Notes under the pieces: generated by a model | The model's database searches: none | Told to the model about the DNA's origin: nothing | The model's input: only the letters and a program-made list of their open reading frames with translations | Position numbers and translations under genes: made by a program | DNA from: Streptomyces rapamycinicus NRRL 5491 | Lineage (GTDB): Bacteria; Actinomycetota; Actinomycetes; Streptomycetales; Streptomycetaceae | Direction: 5' to 3' | Length of the DNA stretch: 64,000 bases | NCBI RefSeq assembly: GCF_024298965.1 | Contig: NZ_CP085193.1 | Span: forward strand, 7,192,001-7,256,000 | Part shown: one piece after another, positions 52,983 through 64,000 of the stretch | Position numbering within the stretch: position 1 is the first letter of the stretch | Layout of the letters: each line of letters opens with the position of its first letter

Positions 52983-55207
52983 GTGATGAACAGCAGCCGC
53001 ACCGGCCGGAGCCGGGGAGCGGATGGCAGCCGATGCCGCACGGCCCGGAGTACGACGCCGAGTCGACGGCCTTCGTCCAACTGCCGCCCGAATTCGCCCA
53101 CCCGGACCCGACCGACCCCTCCGGCCGTTGGGACCCGCTCGCGGCGCCCGGCACGGGCTACGCGCCCCCGCCGATGGACACCGGTGACCCGTCCCAGGGC
53201 GGCCACTGGCAGCCGTCAGGACACGGCCAGGGCGCGCCCCATGACCAGGGCATGCACGACCAGGGCATGCACGACCAGGGCAGGACCGGGCACTGGACCA
53301 CCGCCGAGACCGACGGTGGCTACCTCTACGGCGGCCACCACGAGCCCCATCACGGGTCCGGCCAGTGGCCGATGCCCGCCGAGGACCAGCAGGGCCACCA
53401 CCCGCCGCACACCGGCCACTGGCCGGCTCCGGCGGCCGAGGAGCCGGTGGACGACTGGCCGGTGGACGACTGGCCGGTGCCCGCCCCGTCCGACGACGGC
53501 ACCGGCGGGCCCGTGCAGACCAGCCAGTGGACCATCCCGGTCGCGGGCGACGACGGTGTGGACGAGACCGGTGAGTACCGCGTCGACGACCACCCCGGCC
53601 CGGCCGCCCCTCCGTACGGCGGCCACGCGGACGGTCCCCAGGACCCGCAGACGACGGCCCAGTTGCGGATGCCCTTCGCCGGGCCGGCACAGCCTCGGCA
53701 CCACCACCAGCCCCATCAGCCGCATCCTGGGCAGCCGCGGCCCGGGCGGCAGCAGGGCCACTCCGGCCAGTGGTCGGTTCCGGCCGCCGACGAGGGCACG
53801 GAGGACTCCGGGGAGTACGCGGTCGAGGGCCACCCGGGCCCGGCCGCGTCCGCACCACCGGCCGCGCCCATGCCGCCGCCCGCCCGCCGCCGGCTGCGCA
53901 TGCCCGACCGCGACGAACCGGCCCCGGCCGCGGACCCGGCGTGGCCGGGCCCCTCCGCCGGGGACTCGGGCGAGTTCGCGGCCGAGGGACACCAGGGGCT
54001 GCACACCCCGCCCCGCGGCACCCCCCCGCACGGCACCTCGCCGCACGGCGGCCCCGCGCCCGGGCGGCCCGCCGCCGACGACCCCGGCTGGCGACCGGGT
54101 GATCCGGTCCCCGGGGGCTCCGGCGAGTTCCCGGTCGACGGGCAGCACGCCGGGCTGGAGACCCCGCCGCACGGCAGCCCGGCGCCCGGGCTGCCCCAGG
54201 AGGCGTCCTGGCACGACGCGTTCGCGGACGACCGGTTGACGGGCGACCGGCTGGCGGGCGCCCCATTCGCGGGGGACGCCCATGGGCACGCCCCGCACCC
54301 CGGCCCCGAGGACGGCGCGGGCCGCGCCGACGCCGCCGACGCCGCGCCGGGCGCCGCCGAGGCCCCGGCCGAGGCGGTACCGGACGACGCCGGGCCCGAG
54401 TTCACCGATACCGCGGCCGAGCCCGAACCGGCCGCGGCCGAGGGCGAGTTCCCGGACGCGGCTGACGCCGCCGGAGGGCCCGCCCCGGCCGGGACCCCGG
54501 CCGACGCCCCCGAGGCCGCCGACACCCCCGTCGAGCCCCTTGCCGAGGCCGCTCAGGCCGCGGACGAGAGCCCGAGCCACAGCGAGCATCCGCTCGCCTC
54601 GTACGTGCTGCACGTCAACGGCGCCGACCGCCCCGTCACCGACGTCTGGATCGGCGAGTCGCTGCTCTACGTCCTGCGCGAGCGCCTCGGCCTCGCCGGG
54701 GCCAAGGACGGCTGCTCCCAGGGCGAGTGCGGGGCCTGCTCGGTTCAGGTCGACGGGCGGCTCGTCGCCTCCTGCCTGGTGCCCGCCGCCACCGCCGCGG
54801 GCAGCGAGGTCCGTACCGTCGAGGGCCTCGCCACCGGCGGACAGCCCTCCGACGTCCAGCGCGCGCTCGCCCAGTGCGGGGCCGTGCAGTGCGGCTTCTG
54901 CGTGCCCGGGCTCGCGATGACCGTGCACGACCTCCTCGAGGGCAACCACGCCCCGACCGACCAGGAGACCCGCCAGGCGATCTCCGGCAACCTCTGCCGC
55001 TGCTCCGGCTACCGCGGGGTCCTCGACGCCGTCCGCGAGGTCGTCGCGGGCCGTGAGGCCGCCGACGAGGCGGGGGCCGAGGCGGACGAGGGACACGACG
55101 CCCACCAGGACCCGGCCCGCATCCCGCACCAGACGGGACCGCACGGCGTCACGGGCAACGGGAGCGTCAACGGAAGCGGTAGCGGTAGCGGAAGGGCATC
55201 GGCATGA
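52979..55207 (+). CDS. Molybdenum hydroxylase [2Fe-2S] subunit with a ~535-residue disordered N-terminal extension
   Basis: 742 residues, against ~160-200 for the normal subunit. Only ~540-700 is the family domain: plant-type ferredoxin cysteines in DGCSQGECGACSVQVDG..ASC and the second cluster in QCGFCVPGLAM and NLCRCSGYRG. Residues 1-535 are Pro/Gly/Ala/His-rich with recurring short units: TGHW/SGQW followed by xxPAxDE (at least five times) and SGEY/SGEF-xVxGHxG (at least four). There is no break: the frame is coupled to both neighbours (GTGA before, ATGA after), so the extension is translated. The C-terminus is a GSGSG tail. Function of the extension unknown. Confidence 0.88.
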   Translation: MSDEQQPHRPEPGSGWQPMPHGPEYDAESTAFVQLPPEFAHPDPTDPSGRWDPLAAPGTGYAPPPMDTGDPSQGGHWQPSGHGQGAPHDQGMHDQGMHDQGRTGHWTTAETDGGYLYGGHHEPHHGSGQWPMPAEDQQGHHPPHTGHWPAPAAEEPVDDWPVDDWPVPAPSDDGTGGPVQTSQWTIPVAGDDGVDETGEYRVDDHPGPAAPPYGGHADGPQDPQTTAQLRMPFAGPAQPRHHHQPHQPHPGQPRPGRQQGHSGQWSVPAADEGTEDSGEYAVEGHPGPAASAPPAAPMPPPARRRLRMPDRDEPAPAADPAWPGPSAGDSGEFAAEGHQGLHTPPRGTPPHGTSPHGGPAPGRPAADDPGWRPGDPVPGGSGEFPVDGQHAGLETPPHGSPAPGLPQEASWHDAFADDRLTGDRLAGAPFAGDAHGHAPHPGPEDGAGRADAADAAPGAAEAPAEAVPDDAGPEFTDTAAEPEPAAAEGEFPDAADAAGGPAPAGTPADAPEAADTPVEPLAEAAQAADESPSHSEHPLASYVLHVNGADRPVTDVWIGESLLYVLRERLGLAGAKDGCSQGECGACSVQVDGRLVASCLVPAATAAGSEVRTVEGLATGGQPSDVQRALAQCGAVQCGFCVPGLAMTVHDLLEGNHAPTDQETRQAISGNLCRCSGYRGVLDAVREVVAGREAADEAGAEADEGHDAHQDPARIPHQTGPHGVTGNGSVNGSGSGSGRASA

Positions 55208-57525
55208 CCGGAATCGCGGACGGCGCGGGCGCCGTCACCGCCACCCCCGCCGCCGGAACACCCCTCAAAACCCCGTCCACCATGGGCCTCGGTGTGTCCC
55301 TGCCGCCCACCGACTCGGCCGCCAAGACCTCGGGCACCTTCCCGTACGCGGCCGACCTGTGGGCCGAGGGGCTGCTGTGGGCCGCCGTGCTGCGCGCCCC
55401 GCACCCGCACGCCCGCATCGTCTCCATCGACACCAAGCAGGCCGTCGACATGCCGGGCGTACGGGCCGTGGTGACCCACACGGACGTGCCCGGCGACGCC
55501 TCGCACGGCCGCCGGGTCGCCGACCGTCCGGTGTTCGCCAAGGACCTGGTCCGCCACCACGGCGAGCCCATCGCCGCGGTCGCCGCCGACCACCCCGACA
55601 CGGCCCGGCTGGCCGCCGCCGCCATCGCCGTCGAGTACGAGGTGCTGGAGCCGGTCACCGACCCCGAGCAGGCGTTCTCCGCCGAGCCGCTGCACCCCGA
55701 CGGCAACCTGGTCCGCCACATCCCGCTGGCCTTCGGCGACCCGGACGTGGTCGGCGAGGTCATCGTCGAGGGGCTGTACCGCATCGGCCGCCAGGACCCG
55801 GCGCCCATCGGCGCCGAGGCGGGCCTGGCCGTGCCGCGCCCCGACGGCGGGGTGGAGATCTACACCGCCTCCACCGATCCGCACGCCGACCGCGACCTGG
55901 CCGCCGCCTGCTTCGGTCTTGAGCCGGAGCGGGTGAAGGTCGTCGTCACCGGCGTCCCCGGCGCCATGGGCGAGCGCGAGGACCCGGGGATGCAGCTGCC
56001 GCTCGGGCTGCTGGCGCTGCGCACCGGCCATCCGGTGAAGCTGGCCGCGACCCGTGAGGAGTCCTTCCTCGGCCACGCCCACCGCCACCCCACCCTGCTG
56101 CGCTACCGCCACCACGCGGACTCCCAGGGCAAGCTGGTCAAGGTCGAGGCGCAGATCCTGCTGGACGCGGGCGCCTACGCCGACTCCTCCGCGGACACGC
56201 TGGCCGCCGCCGTCTCCTTCGCCTGCGGCCCCTATGTCGTTCCGCACGCCTTCATCGAGGGCTGGGCGGTGCGCACCAACAACCCGCCCTCCGGCCATGT
56301 GCGCGGCGAGGGCGCGATGCAGGTGTGCGCCGCGTACGAGGGCCAGATGGACAAGCTGGCGGCCAAGCTGGGCCTCGACCCGGTCGAGATCCGGATGCGC
56401 AACGTGATGGCCACCGGCGATCTGCTGCCCACCGGACAGACCGTCACCTGCCCGGCCCCGGTCGCCGAACTGCTGCAGGCCGTAAGGGACGCACCGCTGC
56501 CCACCCTCCCCAAGGACGACCCCGAGGAGGAGTGGCTGCTGCCGGGCGGCCTGGAGGGCGCGGGTGATCCGGCCGCGGTGCGGCGCGGGGTCGGCTACGC
56601 CCTCGGCATGGTCCACATGCTCGGCGCCGAGGGGCGGGACGAGGTCTCCACCGCCACCGTCAAGGTCACCGGCCCGGTGGCCACCGTCATCTGCGCGGCC
56701 GTCGAGACCGGACAGGGCTTCACCACCCTGGCCCGCCAGATCGTCCAGGACGTCCTCGGTATCGAGGAGGTCCATGTGGCGCCCATCGACACCGACCAGC
56801 CCCCGGCCGGGCCCGCCTCGCGCGGCCGCCACACCTGGGTCTCGGGCGGTGCGGTCGAGCGGGCCGCGAAGATGGTCCGCACCCAGCTGCTGCAGCCGCT
56901 GGCGCACACGTTCGGCATGTCCACCGAGCTGCTCAGCATCGCCGACGGCAAGATCACCTCGTATGACGGGGTGCTCAGCACCACCGTCGAGGAGGCGCTG
57001 GAGGGCAAGGAGCTGTGGGCCACCGCGCAGTGCCGCCCGCACCCCACCGAGCCGCTGGACGAGACCGGCCAGGGTGACGCCTTCGTGGGGCTCGCCTACT
57101 GCGCGGTGCGCGCCGTGGTGGACGTCGACATCGAGATCGGCGCGGTACGGGTCGTCGACATGACGGTGGCCCAGGACGTGGGCCGGGTCCTCAACCCGCG
57201 TCAGCTCAAGGCCCGTATCGAGGCGGGCGTCGCCCAGGGCATCGGCGCGGCCCTCACCGAGAACCTGCGCACCTCACGCGGTGTGGTCCGGCACCCCGAC
57301 CTGACCGGCTACGCCCTGCCGACCGCCCTGGACATCCCCGACGTCCGCATCGTCAAGCTGGTCGAGGAGCGGGACGTGGTGGCCCCCTTCGGCGCCAAGG
57401 CGGCCAGCGCGGTGCCGGTGGTCACCACCCCGGCCGCGGTGGCGGCGGCGGTCCGCGCGGCCACCGGCCGTCCGGTCAACCGCCTCCCGATCCGCCCCCA
57501 GGCGGCGGTGGTCAACCGGGGCTAG
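55204..57525 (+). CDS. Molybdenum hydroxylase catalytic (molybdopterin) subunit
   Basis: 773 residues starting at an ATG that overlaps the previous stop. N-terminal a/b-hammerhead domain: TFPYAADLWAEGLLWAAVLRAPHPHARI. Molybdenum-cofactor domains: VPGAMGEREDPGMQLPLGLLALRTGHPVKL, GHVRGEGAMQVCAAYEGQMDKLAAKLGLDP, AVETGQGFTTLARQIVQDVLG and GQGDAFVGLAY. The usual GGFGGKE motif reads GAMGERE, so substrate range may differ from classical xanthine dehydrogenase. The three subunits form one hydroxylase; purine oxidation is the default guess. Confidence 0.88.
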   Translation: MTGIADGAGAVTATPAAGTPLKTPSTMGLGVSLPPTDSAAKTSGTFPYAADLWAEGLLWAAVLRAPHPHARIVSIDTKQAVDMPGVRAVVTHTDVPGDASHGRRVADRPVFAKDLVRHHGEPIAAVAADHPDTARLAAAAIAVEYEVLEPVTDPEQAFSAEPLHPDGNLVRHIPLAFGDPDVVGEVIVEGLYRIGRQDPAPIGAEAGLAVPRPDGGVEIYTASTDPHADRDLAAACFGLEPERVKVVVTGVPGAMGEREDPGMQLPLGLLALRTGHPVKLAATREESFLGHAHRHPTLLRYRHHADSQGKLVKVEAQILLDAGAYADSSADTLAAAVSFACGPYVVPHAFIEGWAVRTNNPPSGHVRGEGAMQVCAAYEGQMDKLAAKLGLDPVEIRMRNVMATGDLLPTGQTVTCPAPVAELLQAVRDAPLPTLPKDDPEEEWLLPGGLEGAGDPAAVRRGVGYALGMVHMLGAEGRDEVSTATVKVTGPVATVICAAVETGQGFTTLARQIVQDVLGIEEVHVAPIDTDQPPAGPASRGRHTWVSGGAVERAAKMVRTQLLQPLAHTFGMSTELLSIADGKITSYDGVLSTTVEEALEGKELWATAQCRPHPTEPLDETGQGDAFVGLAYCAVRAVVDVDIEIGAVRVVDMTVAQDVGRVLNPRQLKARIEAGVAQGIGAALTENLRTSRGVVRHPDLTGYALPTALDIPDVRIVKLVEERDVVAPFGAKAASAVPVVTTPAAVAAAVRAATGRPVNRLPIRPQAAVVNRG

Positions 57526-57575
57526 GGGGCTTCTGATGGATCTCCGCGGCGCGGGATTGTACGAGACGTGTAACA

Positions 57576-57587
57576 GAGGGATCCCTC
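57576..57587 (+). promoter_or_regulatory. 12-bp palindrome upstream of the deacetylase gene
   Basis: GAGGGATCCCTC, perfect, 47 bp before the start codon, directly after gtgtaacaga. Candidate operator or RNA hairpin. Confidence 0.4.
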
Positions 57588-57633
57588 CCCGTCCCAACCC
57601 CATCCTCATGTTTGCGAAAGCGACACAGGAGAC

Positions 57634-58455
57634 ATGGGGAGCGAGGCGGACATGGCACGGCACCGGGTCCTGGGGACGAACAGCCGAGTACTGGTGGCGG
57701 CGTTCGGCGTGATGGGGGTGACCGCCCTGGCCGCCGTGTGGACCGCCCAGGCCGGAACCGCCGAGGCGGGGGCGGGTGCGTCACCGACGACGAAGCCGAC
57801 GCCGATCGTGGGCCAGACCTCCAAGCCGGACCCCGAACTGCCCGCTCCCGTGGTCAACATGGACATAGCCCACGCCTCCGACAAGGGCGACAAGGGCGTC
57901 AACATCACGATCGACGACGGTCCGGATCCGACCTGGACCCCGCAGGTCCTCCAGGTGCTCAAGGACAACGGCGTCAAGGCCACCTTCTGCATGGTCGGTC
58001 CGCAGGCCCAGGCCCATCCGGACCTGGTCAAGGACGTGGTCGCGGACGGGCACCGGCTGTGCGACCACTCCATCTCGCACGACACGGCGATGGACACCAA
58101 GTCATCCGCCTACCAGTCCAAGGAGATCCTCGACGCCCAGCGAATGATCACCAAGGCGTCAGGGGGTGTCAAGCCGCTCTACTACCGCGCCCCGGGCGGT
58201 GCGTTCACCCCGTACAGCCGCCAGATCGCCGCCTCGCAGGGCATGCGGCCGCTGGGCTGGAACGTGGACTCCAAGGACTTCGAGAAGCCGGGGGTCGACG
58301 CTATGGTCAACACCGTCAAGAACGAGATCTCCAGCGGCCCCACCGTGCTCTTCCACGACGCGGGCGGCGACCGCGGCCAGACGGTCGAGGCGCTGCGCCA
58401 GGTCCTGCCGTGGCTGAAGCAGGAGGGATACGGCTTCGGTTTCCCGGTGCGCTGA
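57634..58455 (+). CDS. Secreted polysaccharide deacetylase (CE4, NodB-like)
   Basis: 273 residues from the ATG at 57634 (GGAG four bases before). A signal peptide (VLVAAFGVMGVTALAAVWTAQA) is followed by a Pro/Thr linker. The NodB domain has NITIDDGPDPTW (metal/catalytic Asp pair), the metal histidines in DHSISHD, and YYRAPGGAFTPYSR, LGWNVDSKDF and VLFHDAGG. Likely removes acetyl groups from peptidoglycan or chitin-type glycans. Confidence 0.92.
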   Translation: MGSEADMARHRVLGTNSRVLVAAFGVMGVTALAAVWTAQAGTAEAGAGASPTTKPTPIVGQTSKPDPELPAPVVNMDIAHASDKGDKGVNITIDDGPDPTWTPQVLQVLKDNGVKATFCMVGPQAQAHPDLVKDVVADGHRLCDHSISHDTAMDTKSSAYQSKEILDAQRMITKASGGVKPLYYRAPGGAFTPYSRQIAASQGMRPLGWNVDSKDFEKPGVDAMVNTVKNEISSGPTVLFHDAGGDRGQTVEALRQVLPWLKQEGYGFGFPVR

Positions 58456-58469
58456 CGGTCGCCGTGGCC

Positions 58470-58503
58470 GTCACCGGCGGGCGCCATCCGCCCCGCCGGT
58501 GAC
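58470..58503. terminator. Bidirectional terminator, deacetylase / YqcI gene
   Basis: An 11-bp perfect stem (GTCACCGGCGG, 58470-58480, with 58493-58503) between convergent genes. Confidence 0.8.
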
Positions 58504-58514
58504 AGACACCGGTC

Positions 58515-59207
58515 TCAGGCCGGGTGCGGACCCGTCAGGGCGGGCTCGCGTTCGTCCTCGCGGGCGGCGAACGGGCACTGCCAGTCGGCGGGCTTCGGGC
58601 GGCCGGAGTAGCGGCGGGCCTCGGAGAGCTCCTCGTACTCGAGCAGGTTGGGGTTTATGTCGCCCTGGAGCTGGATGTCCTGCTTGCGTATCTTCTCCGC
58701 CAGCCGGTCCCACATCTTGGCGCCCTTGATGCGGTCGAACTGCTCATGCGAGTTGAAGGCCAGCATCGGGAAGGGCGGACGGCGGCCCCAGCGGCGGTGG
58801 GTCTCGTGCAGGCCGATGACGAAGAAGGGATGGCCGGCGACGCTGTAGGCGAACTCCCTGGCCTGCGGATCGGACGAATGGCCCTCGGCCCAGCGATAGG
58901 ACCGGGAGTCCTGTTCGTGGAGCAGCTGGAGCTGTTCCCACAGCAGCTCCTCGAACCGCAGCTCATCCACCCCGCGAGGCCGCTCGAAGGTCGCGATGAA
59001 GCTTGTGAACGACCGGTGGCTCCAGTCGGCCGCGGTCACGAAATCCGCGAGATCGAGTGCCATCAGCCGGGCCGAGTCGTCCGATCCCATCTGGTCGTAG
59101 TGACGATGGGTGATACCACCCTTGCGCCAGGCGGACCGTCCCGCCAGGCAGGCGAACCGGTCCCCCAGAATGAACCGCTCCACCTCGTCACGCGCGTCCA
59201 CTGTCAT
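58515..59207 (-). CDS. YqcI/YcgG family protein (GntA-like heme N-hydroxylase family)
   Basis: 230 residues from the ATG at 59207 with GGAAGG upstream. Family pattern: FTSFIATFERP, ELLWEQLQLLHEQDSRSYRWAEG, DPQAREFAYSVAGHPFFVIGLHETHRRW, PFPMLAFNSHEQFDRIKG, then IRKQDIQLQGDINPNLLEY.E.SEARRYSGR. A characterised member, GntA of the guanitoxin pathway, is a heme enzyme that N-hydroxylates a guanidino group (established knowledge). The conserved GLHE/NxHxQF histidines are present. It lies 212 bp downstream of a single-module NRPS on the same strand, which suggests a tailoring role. Confidence 0.85.
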   Translation of the reverse strand: MTVDARDEVERFILGDRFACLAGRSAWRKGGITHRHYDQMGSDDSARLMALDLADFVTAADWSHRSFTSFIATFERPRGVDELRFEELLWEQLQLLHEQDSRSYRWAEGHSSDPQAREFAYSVAGHPFFVIGLHETHRRWGRRPPFPMLAFNSHEQFDRIKGAKMWDRLAEKIRKQDIQLQGDINPNLLEYEELSEARRYSGRPKPADWQCPFAAREDEREPALTGPHPA

Positions 59208-59367
59208 GGCCAGCCTTCCTTCCAACTACGTGCCTCCTCGCTGGGAGCTCATCTCCTTCTCCACATGAAGGCGCCCACCCTGCTCACCTGCGTAGGAGAG
59301 CAGGAGAACCAGATGGGGCGCCTGGCTGAATTGTGATCGGCGAAGGGCTTATCGGCGAAATCCGGGC

Positions 59368-59395
59368 CGGGGCCGCCCCCGAGGGAGCGGCCCCG
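59368..59395 (-). terminator. Hairpin after the NRPS gene
   Basis: A 9-bp stem CGGGGCCGC/GCGGCCCCG with a 10-nt loop, between the NRPS stop and the YqcI gene. It may weaken or stop read-through. Confidence 0.65.
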
Positions 59396-59419
59396 ACCCG
59401 GCGTCCGGGCCCCGGCCCG

Positions 59420-63430
<4,011 letters not shown>

Positions 63431-63748
63431 ATTTCCCCCACTGAGAATGGGACCACGGTCGAAGAATGTGCCCGCCGACCGGGAGTAGATTTCCGCGCGG
63501 TCACAGGCACCACACGTGACCCTATGAGACGGAATTGCACTCAGTGCGGGGGTCAGGAGACCGTTCGGTGGCGAGACTGTGAAAATCGCCGAGCCCTAGG
63601 TGTTTACCTGGAGTATCCACAGTGCCGAACGGCATGAGCGCGTGCATGAGCATGCGCCCTACGGACGCAAGTGTCCAGAGGATGTCGGGGAGTTCACCGA
63701 GCGGCAACCCAATGCGCGGGCGCCGAGTGAGGCGCCCGCGCCGGGGTG
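63431..63748. other. 318-bp stretch between NRPS and tRNA-Cys
   Basis: It should contain the NRPS promoter. No clear -35/-10 is visible. There is an imperfect 8-bp inverted repeat at 63638-63657 (GCGCGTGC/GCATGCGC). A 37-codon plus-strand frame (63524-63637) with CTQCGG is noted but not called. Confidence 0.35.
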
Positions 63749-63823
63749 TGGAGGCCGTGGCGGGAATCGAACCCACGTAACTCGATTTGCAGTCGAGCCC
63801 CTCAACCACTCGGGCACACGGCC
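63749..63823 (-). tRNA. tRNA-Cys (anticodon GCA)
   Basis: Acceptor GGCCGTG (63823-63817) pairs with CACGGCC (63759-63753), then T (63752) and an encoded CCA (63751-63749). The anticodon loop CTGCAAA gives GCA (63790-63788) for cysteine. T-arm GTGGGTTCGATTCCCGC-like and D-arm GAGTGGTTGAGG are normal. Confidence 0.95.
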
Positions 63824-64000
63824 GATGTCGTGCTGTGTTCCCGACGATAGGACCGGGGCGGGGCGGGCACAACGGAGCGGCGGGGGCTGCCATACGACTG
63901 ACACACTGCGTTCACGGCCGCCGTTCATGGCCCGCCGGGCGCGCCCCCGCCGGGTCGCGCCCCGGCTCCCCTCACGGCGCGGGCACGCGGCCCGTCCCCG
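63824..64000. other. Right-hand end, no gene recognised
   Basis: Upstream of tRNA-Cys; very GC-rich. It should hold the tRNA promoter, but no gene or clear motif is seen before the window ends. Confidence 0.3.

Noticed and set aside
63524..63637. 37-codon frame with CTQCGG (zinc-ribbon-like)
   Set aside because: No RBS, in the probable NRPS promoter region, and only one CxxC; too little to call a gene.

Overview
The window is chromosomal DNA of a Streptomyces (high-GC actinobacterium). Evidence: very high GC with GC-rich third codon positions, many GTG/TTG starts, GTGA/ATGA gene overlaps, twin Pka-type Ser/Thr kinases, ftsEX-ctp-smpB-ssrA, a sigU/rsuA-like pair, narK-nnaR, a HelD-type helicase, NAD-malic enzyme, HU and murA. 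From memory the order pkaA-pkaB-prfB-ftsE-ftsX-ctp-smpB-ssrA ... narK-nnaR-sigU-rsuA-helD-malic enzyme-hup-murA-yqgE-DUF3039 follows the S. coelicolor SCO2974 to SCO2947 segment, read in the opposite direction. The species cannot be fixed from the window alone.

Layout. (1) 1-9.6 kb: a truncated FHA/FtsK-like giant protein on the minus strand, divergent from two membrane-anchored Ser/Thr kinases, then release factor 2, a sortase-substrate-like Thr/Pro repeat protein and a small zinc-ribbon membrane protein. (2) 9.9-13.9 kb: conserved cell division, protein quality control and ribosome rescue genes (ftsE, ftsX, S41 protease, smpB, tmRNA). (3) 13.9-20.2 kb: an accessory block directly behind tmRNA, with a broken methyltransferase-like fragment, a frameshifted NUDIX gene, an RsbW-like ATPase, an XRE/TPR-type regulator, a GNAT acetyltransferase, an EACC1-like remnant, and a quinone oxidoreductase divergent from a TetR regulator. 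An ~82 bp near-identical direct repeat brackets about 5 kb of it. (4) 20.2-28.8 kb: DUF3592 protein, PBP4-type carboxypeptidase, and a sugar ABC transporter plus GH31 alpha-xylosidase operon with a visible promoter and LacI-type operator. (5) 28.8-32.7 kb: an epoxide-hydrolase-like gene, an MFS remnant, and two copies of a two-gene cassette (DUF6247-like gene plus small overlapping partner) around a LysR regulator; the first copy has a nonsense codon. (6) 32.8-35.9 kb: narK and nnaR, each with a GlnR-type box upstream, followed by a 23-bp tandem repeat. (7) 36-46.7 kb: CGNR zinc-finger gene, ECF sigma/anti-sigma pair, HelD, cold-shock protein, malic enzyme, HU, MurA, YqgE/AlgH, DUF3039. (8) 46.7-51.8 kb: a second sugar ABC operon ending in a cytoplasmic GH20 hexosaminidase, with a promoter and a 36-bp interrupted inverted repeat. 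(9) 52-58.5 kb: a three-subunit molybdenum hydroxylase operon whose [2Fe-2S] subunit carries an approximately 535-residue disordered repeat extension, then a secreted polysaccharide deacetylase. (10) 58.5-63.8 kb: a YqcI/YcgG (GntA-like) gene beside a single-module C-A-PCP-TE NRPS, both on the minus strand, then tRNA-Cys.

The best candidates for undescribed biology are the YqcI/YcgG + EntF-like NRPS pair, the duplicated DUF6247 cassette, and the [2Fe-2S] subunit with the giant repeat tail. The best-supported regulatory reading is nitrogen control (GlnR boxes) of narK and nnaR. All family assignments come from reading the translated sequence; no database search was run.
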